Assembly: GCA_015490835.1 (NCBI GenBank)
Contig: WFXA01000170.1
Location: forward strand, 1-35,878
Length of the DNA: 35,878 nucleotides
Source of the DNA: Flavobacteriaceae bacterium
GTDB lineage: Bacteria; Bacteroidota; Bacteroidia; Flavobacteriales; Flavobacteriaceae
Direction of reading: 5' to 3'
The notes under the pieces were generated by a model. It searched no databases. It was not told where the DNA came from and saw only the letters and a list, made by a program, of their open reading frames with translations. The position numbers and the translations under genes were made by a program. Below are positions 26,056 to 35,878 of the stretch, in pieces (positions within the stretch are counted from its first letter, which is position 1; each line of letters starts with the position of its first letter).

Positions 26056-27093
26056 ATGAAAATTAAAAGAACCATTATTTGCAAGGGATTATCCAACTAT
26101 AAACTAAATAAAAAAATAAGCAAAGTGTATACACCCAAAGCCGGTGATTTAGCTGTCTTTAAAGTATTGGAGTTAGGAAAACACACATCTCTTCAAGGCG
26201 AAAACGGAAACAACCTATATATTTTTCCGGGTGACTATATTATGGCAGCCTTTGGAAACCGATATGCAACCGATCAGTTTGAAGGTTATGTGCCTAAAGA
26301 ATACCATAAAGAATACCACGTATTAGGAAAAGGAGGAGCTATAGGTGTTTTAGCATCTATGCACGCCAAACTCGAAGAAAAAGGAACAACCAATCTTCAA
26401 TTAGTTGGATATGTAGTTGATGAAAACGATAAAGATAAAATTATTAACACAAAATATTTAAATAAAGAAAAAATTAAATTCAATCCTAATAAAAAGCGTC
26501 CTTACCAAATTATTTTATCGTTAGGTTCTGCTATGGATAGTGGAAAAACCACTACGGCAGCATTTTTATCTAGAGGGTTGCAAGCAGCAAAAAAGAAAGT
26601 AGCCTATATTAAACTTACAGGAACGGTTTACACAAAAGACCGCCACTTGGTTAGAGATTGTGGTGCAAATTTAGCTATCGATTTTTCTACCTATGGTTTT
26701 CCATCTACGTACTTGTGTACAAGACAAGAAATGCTGGACTTACATGAAACGCTTCTCACGCAAGCAGAAAAAATAAATCCCGATTACGTTATTATTGAAA
26801 TTGCAGACGGGTTATTACAACGCGAAACAGCCATGCTTTTAAAAAACGCTAAGTTTATGTCGCAAATAAATGGAGTTATTTTTTCGGCAGCCGATAGTTT
26901 GGGAATCCTTTCCGGTATACAATTACTCAAGCAACAAGGTATTCAACCCCTTGCTGTAAGTGGTTTGTTTACTGCGAGCCCATTATTAATAAATGAAGTA
27001 GAAGGGGCTGTTAATTACCCGATATTAACTTTAGAAAAATTGGCAGAACCAAGTGTTTTAGCTATATTAGAAAAAAAAGTTAAAGCTGCATGA
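26056..27093 (+). CDS. DUF1611-like P-loop protein
   Basis: P-loop region LSLGSAMDSGKTTTAAFLSRGLQAAKKKVAYIKLTGTVYTKDRHLVRDCGA; PDYVIIEIADGLLQRET, as in the DUF1611 C-terminal domain. Confidence 0.65.
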   Translation: MKIKRTIICKGLSNYKLNKKISKVYTPKAGDLAVFKVLELGKHTSLQGENGNNLYIFPGDYIMAAFGNRYATDQFEGYVPKEYHKEYHVLGKGGAIGVLASMHAKLEEKGTTNLQLVGYVVDENDKDKIINTKYLNKEKIKFNPNKKRPYQIILSLGSAMDSGKTTTAAFLSRGLQAAKKKVAYIKLTGTVYTKDRHLVRDCGANLAIDFSTYGFPSTYLCTRQEMLDLHETLLTQAEKINPDYVIIEIADGLLQRETAMLLKNAKFMSQINGVIFSAADSLGILSGIQLLKQQGIQPLAVSGLFTASPLLINEVEGAVNYPILTLEKLAEPSVLAILEKKVKAA

Positions 27094-28784
27094 AGAGTAT
27101 CCAAAAACAAAAATGGGAATTAATTAAATGGTTTCTAAGCAAGCACAAAATACTATTTGTGTTTACCATTGCTTACGGAATTTTAGCAAACCTGTTTGTA
27201 ATACTTATTCCGGTAAGCTTAGGAAAGTTTTTCGATTTTTTATTTGGTTATCAATCTCATCGAGCAGCTTATTTAGATAAACTTCCGTTTTCGTTTTGGG
27301 ACACCATGCCTCATTATTTGTGGTTTTTAACAGTACTTATTTTATTGCGATTTATATTTCAATTTTTACAACGTTATTATACGGCTGTTTTAGGCGAAAA
27401 ATTTGTAAAAAAACTGCGCGAAAAACTTTTTGTACAACAACTTAAAATTCACACAGAGGTATATGATGATAGAGGCACAGGGAGGTATTTGCTTAGGCAT
27501 AGTGGTGATTTAAAAAGTATTCAAAACTATTTAACAAGAGGAATTATACGTTTTGCTACCGATGTAATTTTATTACTTATGGCAGTTCTGTTTTTATTAA
27601 GTATAAATACCACTGTTTTTTTAGTCATTACATTAGGTTTTGTTTTTACGGTGATTGTGGTTTACTTTTTAAATAAAACGCTCTTTAAAACTTCTGTAAA
27701 AAGGCGAAATACTCGCTCCGGATTACTCTCTTTTGTAAGTCGACAGTTGCAAACTACAAAAGCAATTAAAGCCTTTAACAAAGAAGCAACCGAAATTGGA
27801 AAATACAACAAAAGATCTTTAAAACTATACCAATCTAGTGTTGCGTTTCAAAAAATATACAACTTAATATACACACTTATACCCGCTCTTTTATATGGCA
27901 TATTGGTTATCGTTTTGTTTTTTGTATACGAAATAAAATTGCAAGAAAAAAAGTTGTTTAATGCTGGCGAAATGTTAGGATTTATATTACTTTTTATAAC
28001 AATTTTACCAATTTTTAGGCGTGTAATACGAGTTGCAACCGTTTGGGAATTGGGCAACATTTCGTTCGGAAAATTAATAAATGTATTTCACCTTCCTACC
28101 GAAATACCGATACAGTCCAAAAAACCTTTTGTATTCAAAAAAGGAGAACTAGTTTTTAAAAATGTCTCGTTTTCTTATAAAGAGGAACAACACTTGTTTA
28201 AAAACTTGAATTTTAAAGTTAAACACAATTCCATAAATCAAATTAAATTAAGCAATGGTCAAGGAAAAACTACGCTAGTAAAACTTTTAGCCGGTTTGTA
28301 TTTACCAAATAAAGGTGAAATTTTTTACGATAACCAACCCATATCACAATTAGATATAAAATCGCTACGAAAAAAAGTAACCTTTGTTTCTGATGAATTT
28401 TCATTAATTGGAAAAACCGTTTTTGAGGTTATTTCGTACAGTCGAAGTAAAGAAAAACGTGTAAAAGCCCAACAAATCATCGATTTTTTTCAAAATAATA
28501 TTCCTTCTTCAATGAAGCTCTCTTTAGACGATAAAGTAAAAGAAAGAGGTTTAAACCTGTCTAAATCACAAAAGAAAATGCTTTTGTACGCTAGAGCTGC
28601 ACTATCTAATAAACCTATTGTTGTAATTGAAGAGCCCATTCGTAATTTAGAAAAAAATACCAAAAAAAATATTCTAACGTGGTTATCGGAAGTAAAAAAT
28701 AAAAAAACAATCGTCTTTTTGTGTTACACTTGGCGCGAACCCATTGTAAAAATAGATCACGTTATTTCAATTCCAAAACAATAA
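27090..28784 (+). CDS. ABC transporter transmembrane/ATPase fusion with non-canonical NBD motifs
   Basis: Type-I exporter TMD; NBD-like region IKLSNGQGKTTLVKLLAGLYLPNKGEIFYDNQPISQLDIKSLRKKVTFVSDE, LSKSQKKMLLYARAALSNKPIVVIEEP. Overlaps upstream gene by 4 nt. Confidence 0.85.
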   Translation: MKSIQKQKWELIKWFLSKHKILFVFTIAYGILANLFVILIPVSLGKFFDFLFGYQSHRAAYLDKLPFSFWDTMPHYLWFLTVLILLRFIFQFLQRYYTAVLGEKFVKKLREKLFVQQLKIHTEVYDDRGTGRYLLRHSGDLKSIQNYLTRGIIRFATDVILLLMAVLFLLSINTTVFLVITLGFVFTVIVVYFLNKTLFKTSVKRRNTRSGLLSFVSRQLQTTKAIKAFNKEATEIGKYNKRSLKLYQSSVAFQKIYNLIYTLIPALLYGILVIVLFFVYEIKLQEKKLFNAGEMLGFILLFITILPIFRRVIRVATVWELGNISFGKLINVFHLPTEIPIQSKKPFVFKKGELVFKNVSFSYKEEQHLFKNLNFKVKHNSINQIKLSNGQGKTTLVKLLAGLYLPNKGEIFYDNQPISQLDIKSLRKKVTFVSDEFSLIGKTVFEVISYSRSKEKRVKAQQIIDFFQNNIPSSMKLSLDDKVKERGLNLSKSQKKMLLYARAALSNKPIVVIEEPIRNLEKNTKKNILTWLSEVKNKKTIVFLCYTWREPIVKIDHVISIPKQ

Positions 28785-28795
28785 ATTTTGCACTT

Positions 28796-30058
28796 ATGAA
28801 ACGTCTTAAATTTCAATTTTTAACTCTCATTCTTTTACTTATAACGCTTTTTGCTTCTTGCGAAAAAGATACGGTTATTCTTACCGGATTACTTCCTACT
28901 TACACAATTGAAGATGTAACGGTGCAAGGACAAAATCTTAAAAAAATCACAGGAAGTATTAACGAGTCTATTACTTTAAGCAATAGCAATTCCTATTTGT
29001 TAAGCGGAATTGTATTTGTAGAGGATACACTAACCATAGAACCCGGAACGATTATTTATGCAGAAACAAACCTCTTAACAGCACTTATAATTAACCGAAA
29101 AGCACGTATAGAAGCAACCGGAACAGCAACAGCTCCTGTTGTTTTTACTTCGGTAAACGAAATTCAAGGAAACGGACAAAGCGGCGATTGGGGAGGTATT
29201 CATATTAACGGTCAAGCATCTTTAAATACAAGAAGTACAGCTCTGGCAGATATTATTGGTAAGTACGGAAGAACCGATAACTTAGTAAACGACGAAGATA
29301 ATTCCGGTGTAATGAAATACCTTCGAGTAGAGTTTGCAGGCAAAGATATAAATGGTTCTGCAGGCGCTTTCAATTTAAACGCAGTAGGAAGCGAAACTCA
29401 AATTGAATATCTACAAACCTATAAATCTAACGGACAAGGAATACGTTTTAGAGGAGGAAAAGCCCGATTAAAATATGCTTTAGCAACACAAACCATTGGT
29501 AAAGGATATCGTTGGGATGCCGGCTGGCGTGGATATGGTCAATTTTGGATAGCAAACTATACCCAAGCCGTTCAAGACACCTTAACTGCTATTGAAGGAC
29601 GAAGCGGTGCACCTAACGACCCGCCCGTTTCGGCTCCCATACTCTCTAATATTACTATTGTAGGAATGGGAAACACCGGTGCGGATCCGCAAGTAAGAGG
29701 TATTCGGTTTAGAGATTCTACCTTGGGAAAGGTGTATAACTCCATTATCACTCAATGCCGTCGTGCAGTAAGAGCAGATTATTCGCAGTCTACTATTGAT
29801 GCAGGAACCTTAGTTTTTGCCAATAATAATTTATTTTACAATCAACCCGATTATTATGTGGGTGCTTCAGGCGATACTTCAGTTTTTGGATTACCACAAT
29901 ATAACAATACTTCTAATGTGGTGTCTATGAATGGCTATATCGGAACCGATACAGGTGGAACTTTTTCTATACAAACTATCGATAGTTGGTTTCATACGGT
30001 AAACTATAAAGGGGCAGTACCTTCGGGAAACAATTGGACACAGGGCTGGACGAGGTGA
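28796..30058 (+). CDS. Lipoprotein, probable beta-helix-like repeat protein
   Basis: Lipobox LFASCEKD; EPGTIIYAETNLLTALIINRKARIEATGTATAPVVFTS...GDWGGIHINGQAS. Start corrected from 28721 to 28796. Confidence 0.75.
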   Translation: MKRLKFQFLTLILLLITLFASCEKDTVILTGLLPTYTIEDVTVQGQNLKKITGSINESITLSNSNSYLLSGIVFVEDTLTIEPGTIIYAETNLLTALIINRKARIEATGTATAPVVFTSVNEIQGNGQSGDWGGIHINGQASLNTRSTALADIIGKYGRTDNLVNDEDNSGVMKYLRVEFAGKDINGSAGAFNLNAVGSETQIEYLQTYKSNGQGIRFRGGKARLKYALATQTIGKGYRWDAGWRGYGQFWIANYTQAVQDTLTAIEGRSGAPNDPPVSAPILSNITIVGMGNTGADPQVRGIRFRDSTLGKVYNSIITQCRRAVRADYSQSTIDAGTLVFANNNLFYNQPDYYVGASGDTSVFGLPQYNNTSNVVSMNGYIGTDTGGTFSIQTIDSWFHTVNYKGAVPSGNNWTQGWTR

Positions 30059-30100
30059 ATTAATAGATTTGTTATAAGTTACTTAAAACCAAATAAAAAA

Positions 30101-30505
30101 CTAATTATTTAAAATACGCTTTAGTACTATTTCAAATTCGGTTCTGTTTTTAGATTTTTTTAAGATCTTTTTTATCACCAAACTATCCAGTTCAACAGAG
30201 AGAACCGCTGTGAGCATTTCTCTTTTGCTTGCATGATAATTTTTGTTTTGTAATAATTCTTCTGCAAGTTGGGCAATATTGTTAAATTGTTCTTTTGTGA
30301 TGGGAACGACTGCATTTTTTCCACCGTTATACACACCCGAAGAACTGTTTTTTGCAGCTATTGGGTTGTATTTTATCTCTGTTGGGGTTATGGAATATGA
30401 GTTATTATTTTGGTCCAAGTAAAAATACATGTCGGCTGGTTTGTAGTTTGTAGATTGGCATCCGGTTAGTAGTAAAGGAAGTAGTAAAAAGTATATAAAT
30501 TTCAT
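30101..30505 (-). CDS. Small lipoprotein, unknown function
   Basis: MKFIYFLLLPLLLTGCQS lipobox; 134 aa. Confidence 0.65.
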   Translation of the reverse strand: MKFIYFLLLPLLLTGCQSTNYKPADMYFYLDQNNNSYSITPTEIKYNPIAAKNSSSGVYNGGKNAVVPITKEQFNNIAQLAEELLQNKNYHASKREMLTAVLSVELDSLVIKKILKKSKNRTEFEIVLKRILNN

Positions 30506-30514
30506 AGTTGTAGA

Positions 30515-32929
30515 TTAATACAAAGGAGGGAAATCAGTTGGATTTACTTCATTCATTATCTCATATACTTTTTCAAAAACATCCTCTACCGATGGTTTTG
30601 AAAAATAATCGCCGTCGGTTCCGTAAGCCGGTCGGTGTTGTTTTGCCGTAAGGGTTTGCGGTTTGCTGTCTAAATATTGATAGGCATTTTGCTCTTCTAA
30701 AACAGTTTGTAATATATATGCCGAAGCTCCTCCCGGTACATCTTCGTCAATCACCAACAAGCGGTTGGTTTTTGCTACACTTTTTACAATGTCATGATTT
30801 AAATCTAAGGGTAATAATGTTTGAACATCAATTACTTCTGCATTAATTCCTACTTGCAAAAGTTCTTTAGTGGCATCTTCAACTATGCGCAAGGTGCTTC
30901 CGTAAGAAACCAAGGTTATATCGGTTCCTTCTTTTACGGTTTCTACCACGCCGATAGGTGTTTTAAATTCGCCTAAATTAACAGGTAATTTTTCTTTTAA
31001 TCGGTATCCGTTAAGGCATTCTACAACAAGAGCCGGTTCGTCTGTTTCTAATAGTGTATTGTAAAAACCGGCAGCTTTGGTCATATTTCTAGGCACTAAG
31101 ATGTACATTCCTCTTAATAAATGAATTAACCCACCCATAGGCGAACCACTATGCCAAATACCTTCTAACCGGTGTCCTCGTGTACGCACGATAAGCGGGG
31201 CTTTTTGTTTTCCGAAGGTTCGGTATCGTACAGTAGCTAAATCATCGCTCATAATTTGAAGACAATACAGGACGTAATCTAAATATTGTATTTCGGCAAT
31301 AGGTCGTAACCCACGCATTGCCATTCCTATTCCTTGCCCGATAATTGTCGCTTCGCGTATTCCGGTATCGGATACTCTAATCTCACCAAATTTTTCTTGT
31401 AATCCTTCCAGTCCTTGATTAACATCGCCAATTTTCCCGCTGTCTTCTCCAAATATAAGCACGTTGGGGTGGGTTTTAAAAATGGCTTCAAAATTATCTC
31501 TCAACACCAATCTAGCATCTACTATTTCGGAATTTTCATCGTACTTGGGAAGTACTTCTTTTATAGAAATAGCTTTGTTTACAGTTTCAGAATACAAGTG
31601 TGCACTGTATTTGGGCTGAATGATTTCAAAGTAATTATGAATCCAATCTTGCAGTTGTTTTTTTGCACCCGATTCTTCAGAAGCAACATAACGTAACCCT
31701 TTACGGGCGGTTGCAATAATATCTCTTCGTAGCGGCGATTTTTCTTGAGCCAAATCATCACTTAATTTTTTAATAAAAATCTTATTACTGCTGTTTTCTG
31801 ATAGGTTAGTAAGAAGGGTAATTGCTTCTTGCTGTTCTTTTATTTGAGGTTCTATAAAAGCTTTCCAAGCACGTGTTTTTCCTTCGCGCACTTGTTTTTT
31901 TATGTCTTTTTCAAGTTGTACTAATTCTTCGTCGGTGGCAATGCCGGTTTCGATTATCCATTGTCTCATTTTTACGTTACAATCGTGTTCTTTTTCCCAT
32001 TGTAAACGTTCGGTACTTTTATAACGTTCATGCGAACCACTGGTAGAATGTCCTTGCGGTTGGGTAAGTTCTTGTACGTGAATTAAGTACGGAATGTGAT
32101 TGGCACGTGCATCGTCTCCTGCTTTTTGATATACCTCGACAAGAGAGGGATAGTCCCAGCCTTTTACCCGAATAATCTCGTATCCTTTTTGGTTTTGAGT
32201 ACGTTGAAAACCGCTTAGTATTTCCGAAATATTTTCTTTGGTGGTTTGATCTTTTGCGTGAACCGATATTCCGTATTCATCATCCCAAACACTCATTACC
32301 ATTGGGACTTGTAATACACCGGCGGCATTAATGGTTTCCCAGAATAATCCTTCGCTGGTACTGGCATTTCCTATGGTTCCCCACGCTACTTCGTTTCCGT
32401 TGATGGAGAAATTGGTTTTGTCGGGAATTCCACTAAGGTTTCTATATACTTTTGAAGCTTGCGCAAGACCTAAGAGTCTGGGCATTTGTCCGGCGGTGGG
32501 GGAAATGTCAGGGCTACTGTTTTTTAATGTGGTTAGATTTTTCCAACTTCCGTCTTCATTTAAGGTATGCGTAGTAAAATGACCTCCCATTTGTCTACCG
32601 GCACTCATGGGCTCCGATTCTATTGTGGTGTGAGCATATAATCCTGCAAAAAATTCTTCGATAGTAAGTTTACCAATTGCCATAAAAAAGGTTTGGTCGC
32701 GGTAATAACCACTACGCCAATCGCCGTTTTTAAATGCTTTTGCCCAAGCTAATTGCGGGACTTCTTTTCCGTCTCCAAAAATTCCGAATTTGGCTTTTCC
32801 GGTAAGCACTTCTCTACGACCTAACAAACTACATTCTCTACTGGTAACAGCAATTTTATAATCGTTTAAAACTTCGGTCTTAAAATCTTTAAAAGAAAGC
32901 TTGTTATTGGTTTGAGAATTTGTTTGCAT
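30515..32929 (-). CDS. Fused alpha/beta branched-chain 2-oxoacid dehydrogenase E1 component
   Basis: Alpha part (GNASTSEGLFWETINAAGVLQVPMVMSVWDDEYGISV) and beta part (FGEDSGKIGDVNQGLEGLQEKFGEIRVSDTGIREATIIGQGIGMAMRGLRPIAEIQYLDY) in one ORF. Confidence 0.92.
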   Translation of the reverse strand: MQTNSQTNNKLSFKDFKTEVLNDYKIAVTSRECSLLGRREVLTGKAKFGIFGDGKEVPQLAWAKAFKNGDWRSGYYRDQTFFMAIGKLTIEEFFAGLYAHTTIESEPMSAGRQMGGHFTTHTLNEDGSWKNLTTLKNSSPDISPTAGQMPRLLGLAQASKVYRNLSGIPDKTNFSINGNEVAWGTIGNASTSEGLFWETINAAGVLQVPMVMSVWDDEYGISVHAKDQTTKENISEILSGFQRTQNQKGYEIIRVKGWDYPSLVEVYQKAGDDARANHIPYLIHVQELTQPQGHSTSGSHERYKSTERLQWEKEHDCNVKMRQWIIETGIATDEELVQLEKDIKKQVREGKTRAWKAFIEPQIKEQQEAITLLTNLSENSSNKIFIKKLSDDLAQEKSPLRRDIIATARKGLRYVASEESGAKKQLQDWIHNYFEIIQPKYSAHLYSETVNKAISIKEVLPKYDENSEIVDARLVLRDNFEAIFKTHPNVLIFGEDSGKIGDVNQGLEGLQEKFGEIRVSDTGIREATIIGQGIGMAMRGLRPIAEIQYLDYVLYCLQIMSDDLATVRYRTFGKQKAPLIVRTRGHRLEGIWHSGSPMGGLIHLLRGMYILVPRNMTKAAGFYNTLLETDEPALVVECLNGYRLKEKLPVNLGEFKTPIGVVETVKEGTDITLVSYGSTLRIVEDATKELLQVGINAEVIDVQTLLPLDLNHDIVKSVAKTNRLLVIDEDVPGGASAYILQTVLEEQNAYQYLDSKPQTLTAKQHRPAYGTDGDYFSKPSVEDVFEKVYEIMNEVNPTDFPPLY

Positions 32930-32948
32930 AGTACCGTTTTTTACCTTG

Positions 32949-32979
32949 CAAAGGTAGTAAAAACAACCAACTTAAACAA
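32949..32979 (-). promoter_or_regulatory. Bacteroidota-type promoter of the E1 gene
   Basis: Minus strand TTG-N20-TACCTTTG, matching the -33 TTG / -7 TAnnTTTG consensus, 20 nt before the ATG. Confidence 0.65.
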
Positions 32980-33024
32980 TACTCTTTTTTTGAAAGAACA
33001 ACAGTGATTTAATTAAAATAGCAA

Positions 33025-33252
33025 TTATTTTTTACCAAAAACACCTAATTTGATTAAAATAATACGAATAAGCAAAATAAACGGAAAGCCATGAAGAACG
33101 ACATCAAACCAATCTATCAGGTTCATTCCGTTTGCTCCTCCGGCAATCCATTTTAATTTTCCCAAAATATGTGGTTCGGGGAAAAAGGGGGCAAACCCCA
33201 AGGTAAGACATAGCAGTATTATTAATTTGGTATCGTTTACGATTCTTTTCAT
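33025..33252 (-). CDS. Small membrane protein, unknown function
   Basis: 75 aa with two hydrophobic segments. Confidence 0.55.
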   Translation of the reverse strand: MKRIVNDTKLIILLCLTLGFAPFFPEPHILGKLKWIAGGANGMNLIDWFDVVLHGFPFILLIRIILIKLGVFGKK

Positions 33253-33345
33253 AGTTCAAATTTATAGTCATTTCAAAAATATGTATTCTGTCTCTAAATT
33301 AATGTAATGTTAGAAGTTTTGCTTAAATTTTGTACTTTCGTTTTA

Positions 33346-33930
33346 ATGAATTATCTCGCACATATATATCTTTCTGGAAATGATGAAGGAATCATTATTG
33401 GTAATTTTATTGCAGATGGCATTAAAGGAAAGAAGTATAAAAAATTCCCGAAATCTATTCAAAAAGGTATTTTATTACACCGCGCTATCGATTCTTATAC
33501 CGATACACATCCTATTGTAAAAAGAAGCACAGCAAGACTTCATAAAAAACATGGGCATTTTAGCGGTGTCGTAGTAGATGTGCTTTACGATCATTTTCTA
33601 GCTAAAAATTGGAGTGATTATAGTAAAATACCTTTGAATGAATATATAACGAATTTTTATGATTTATTACAAAAAAATTATGCTATTTTACCCAAACGCA
33701 TTCAAAAAATGATGCCGGCAATGCTTTCTGAAAACTGGTTGCTAAACTACCAAAGTTTACAAGGCATTAGTATTATATTGAATAAAATGTATAAGCGAAT
33801 TAATAGAGAAACCAATTTAAATTTTGCTATTTTAGACTTTGAAAAACATTATACCGAATTTGAAACCGATTTCACCTGGTTTTTTAAAGAGTTGATTAAC
33901 TATGCAGAACAAAAACAAACCGAATTATGA
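33346..33930 (+). CDS. Acyl-carrier-protein phosphodiesterase-like protein (AcpH/DUF479)
   Basis: MNYLAHIYLSGNDEGIIIGNFIADGIKGKKYKKFPKSIQKGILLHRAIDSYTDTHPIV...LYDHFLAKNW. Start corrected from 33307. Confidence 0.85.
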   Translation: MNYLAHIYLSGNDEGIIIGNFIADGIKGKKYKKFPKSIQKGILLHRAIDSYTDTHPIVKRSTARLHKKHGHFSGVVVDVLYDHFLAKNWSDYSKIPLNEYITNFYDLLQKNYAILPKRIQKMMPAMLSENWLLNYQSLQGISIILNKMYKRINRETNLNFAILDFEKHYTEFETDFTWFFKELINYAEQKQTEL

Positions 33931-35630
33931 AACGAATATTTTTATTGCTACTATTTATTTCCTTTCTTTCTTGTAAAGAAGATGTCCCAACAGAAATATT
34001 AAAAAAGCAACCAAATAGAGGATTAGTAACCAATAAAGCGATGGTTGTTTCGGCACGAGCCGAAGCTTCAAAAATAGGAAATGACATACTTAAAAAAGGA
34101 GGAAATGCGTTTGATGCTATGGTTGGCACCGAAATGGCGTTAGCTGTTTGTTATCCTTTTGCAGGGAGCTTGGGCAGTGGAGGTTTTATGGTGTATCGAA
34201 CCCAATACGGTGAGAAAGGGGCGTTAAATTATCGAGAAAAAGCACCATTGGCAGCATACAGAGATATGTATTTAGATGAAAAGGGTGAATTTATTTCAGA
34301 TAAAAGCAAAAAAGGACCTTTTGCAATTGGTGTTCCCGGAACCGTTGCAGCTATTTTTTCGGTTCACGAAAAATACGGTACACTTCCTATTGAAGAACTT
34401 TTAAAACCTGTTATTGATTTAGCGACAAACGGATTTGTCATTACCGAAAATCAAGCAAACCGATTAAATCATTACGCTCCAATGTTTAAGGAAGTTAACC
34501 AAGAGGAAAGTATTTTTACACAAACTTTTAAAGCCGGAGATACACTAAAAAATGTGGCTTTGGCAAAAACCTTACAAACTATTTCGGACAAAGGAAGAAA
34601 TGCTTTTTATAAAGGCGAGATAGGTAAAAAATTAGTAAATTTCATTCAGAACAAAGGTGGAATTATTACAGAAAAAGATTTAGAACTATACGAAACCCAA
34701 TGGCGTGACCCCATTGAGTTTGATTATAAAGACCTTCACGTTATTTCTATGTCTCCACCGTCTAGTGGCGGTATTTGTTTGGGTGAAATTTTAAAAATGA
34801 TAGAACCTTATGATATTGAACAATATCCGCACAACGGTGTAAAATATGTACAACTACTTACCGAAGCCGAACGCAGAGCTTATGCCGACAGGAGTTATTA
34901 TTTGGGCGACCCTGATTTTGTTTCTATCCCAATAGATACACTACTAAGCAAAGACTATTTAAAAAGAAGAATGAAAAATTTTTCTTGGAATAAAGCCACA
35001 CCTTCCGATAGTATTTCTTACGGAAAAATTTCAGGTTATGAAAGCAATGAAACCACACATTATTCTATTGTAGATCAGTTTGGAAACGCCATTGCCGCAA
35101 CCACTACACTAAACGGAGCGTATGGTTCAAAACTGTACGTAAAAGAACTGGGGTTTTTCTTAAACAACCAAATGGATGATTTTAGTGCCAAGCCGGGTAC
35201 ACCCAATATGTTTGGTCTTATTGGAGGTGAAGCTAACGCAATTGCTCCACAAAAACGAATGTTAAGCTCTATGACACCAACCATTGTAGAGAAAAACGGA
35301 AAACTATGGATGACGGTTGGTACTCCCGGAGGCTCTACCATTATAACCTCGGTGTTACAAACCATTTTAAACGTGTATGAATACGATATGTCTATGCAAG
35401 AAGCCGTAGATGCACCAAGATTTCATCACCAATGGCTTCCGGATATCGTGCAGTTTGAACCGATGATGTTTGATATAAAGGTATTAGATACCCTAATTGA
35501 TAAAGGGTATCAAGTAGATGAAAAAAAATCGAGAATCATAGGAAAAGTAGATGCCATACTGGTTTTGCCTAACGGAAAATTAGAAGGCGGTGCCGATAAG
35601 CGTGGTGACGATGCCGCAGTCGGGTTTTAA
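33927..35630 (+). CDS. ggt: Gamma-glutamyltransferase (lipoprotein)
   Basis: Lipobox SFLSCKED; KGGNAFDAMVGTEMALAVCYPFAGSLGSGGFMVYR; catalytic YESNETTHYSIVDQFGNAIAATTTLNGAYGS; overlaps upstream gene (ATGA). Confidence 0.95.
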   Translation: MKRIFLLLLFISFLSCKEDVPTEILKKQPNRGLVTNKAMVVSARAEASKIGNDILKKGGNAFDAMVGTEMALAVCYPFAGSLGSGGFMVYRTQYGEKGALNYREKAPLAAYRDMYLDEKGEFISDKSKKGPFAIGVPGTVAAIFSVHEKYGTLPIEELLKPVIDLATNGFVITENQANRLNHYAPMFKEVNQEESIFTQTFKAGDTLKNVALAKTLQTISDKGRNAFYKGEIGKKLVNFIQNKGGIITEKDLELYETQWRDPIEFDYKDLHVISMSPPSSGGICLGEILKMIEPYDIEQYPHNGVKYVQLLTEAERRAYADRSYYLGDPDFVSIPIDTLLSKDYLKRRMKNFSWNKATPSDSISYGKISGYESNETTHYSIVDQFGNAIAATTTLNGAYGSKLYVKELGFFLNNQMDDFSAKPGTPNMFGLIGGEANAIAPQKRMLSSMTPTIVEKNGKLWMTVGTPGGSTIITSVLQTILNVYEYDMSMQEAVDAPRFHHQWLPDIVQFEPMMFDIKVLDTLIDKGYQVDEKKSRIIGKVDAILVLPNGKLEGGADKRGDDAAVGF

Positions 35631-35701
35631 TTATTTATTTGCAAATGTACCTTACGAACCTTTGAGTGTTTTTATAATGCTTAAAATACTTAGTTTATCT
35701 C

Positions 35702-35731
35702 TTTGACTTATTTAATATACCTTTATATTTG
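35702..35731 (+). promoter_or_regulatory. Bacteroidota-type promoter
   Basis: TTTG (35702-35705) and TATATTTG (35724-35731) upstream of the ATG at 35751. Confidence 0.55.
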
Positions 35732-35750
35732 CACTAACTAATACAAATTC

Positions 35751-35878
35751 ATGAATAAGTTTTTTCTTTTACTACTTGTTTCTTTTTTGCTTTTTTCTTG
35801 TGCTACAAAGAAACAAATACTCTATTTTCAGGATATTGATGACCTAGACAACCGGAACATCACAACCACTTTCGATCC
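35751..35878 (+). CDS. Polysaccharide export (Wza-like) lipoprotein, truncated by window end
   Basis: MNKFFLLLLVSFLLFSCATKKQILYFQDIDDLDNRNITTTFD, typical start of Bacteroidota polysaccharide export lipoproteins. Confidence 0.8.
   Translation, partial: MNKFFLLLLVSFLLFSCATKKQILYFQDIDDLDNRNITTTFD

Noticed and set aside
30515-32929. Fused E1 alpha/beta as a novel fusion
   Set aside because: Single-chain 2-oxoacid dehydrogenase E1 is, to my knowledge, common in Bacteroidota.

Overview
Window from a low-GC Bacteroidota genome, probably Flavobacteriia (inferred from protein families, A/T-rich translation starts and TAnnTTTG-type promoters). It opens with the end of an rRNA operon (5S rRNA plus terminator), followed by an IS3-type orfA remnant joined to an MscS 3' fragment. 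Next come: two secreted proteins sharing an N-terminal module; an ATP-grasp / N-formylglutamate amidohydrolase-like / QEGLA (DUF1704) cassette; a DUF3810 protein; a SRPBCC protein; and a NarL-type response regulator with a TPR histidine kinase. A ~7.5 kb minus-strand array of orphan secreted proteins around a 1092-aa S74-chaperone fibre-like protein follows, then an ECF sigma/FecR/TonB-receptor system with a divergent repeat lipoprotein. The window ends with a DUF2490 / DUF1611-like / degenerate ABC / lipoprotein operon, a fused branched-chain 2-oxoacid dehydrogenase E1, an ACP phosphodiesterase-like protein, gamma-glutamyltransferase and the start of a polysaccharide export lipoprotein. Most notable observations: (i) the S74 fibre/secreted-protein locus with repeated leader elements, a shared palindrome, a 15-nt homopolymer at the fibre start codon and a homopolymer frameshift in one paralog; (ii) a motif (AACAAGGTAGGGTRTTTT) placed alike upstream of fecR and the divergent lipoprotein, plus a nonsense-mutated relative of that lipoprotein; (iii) the ligase/hydrolase/peptidase cassette; (iv) a DUF1611-like P-loop protein coupled to an ABC protein with nearly every catalytic motif altered. 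All calls come from reading the sequence; no searches were run.
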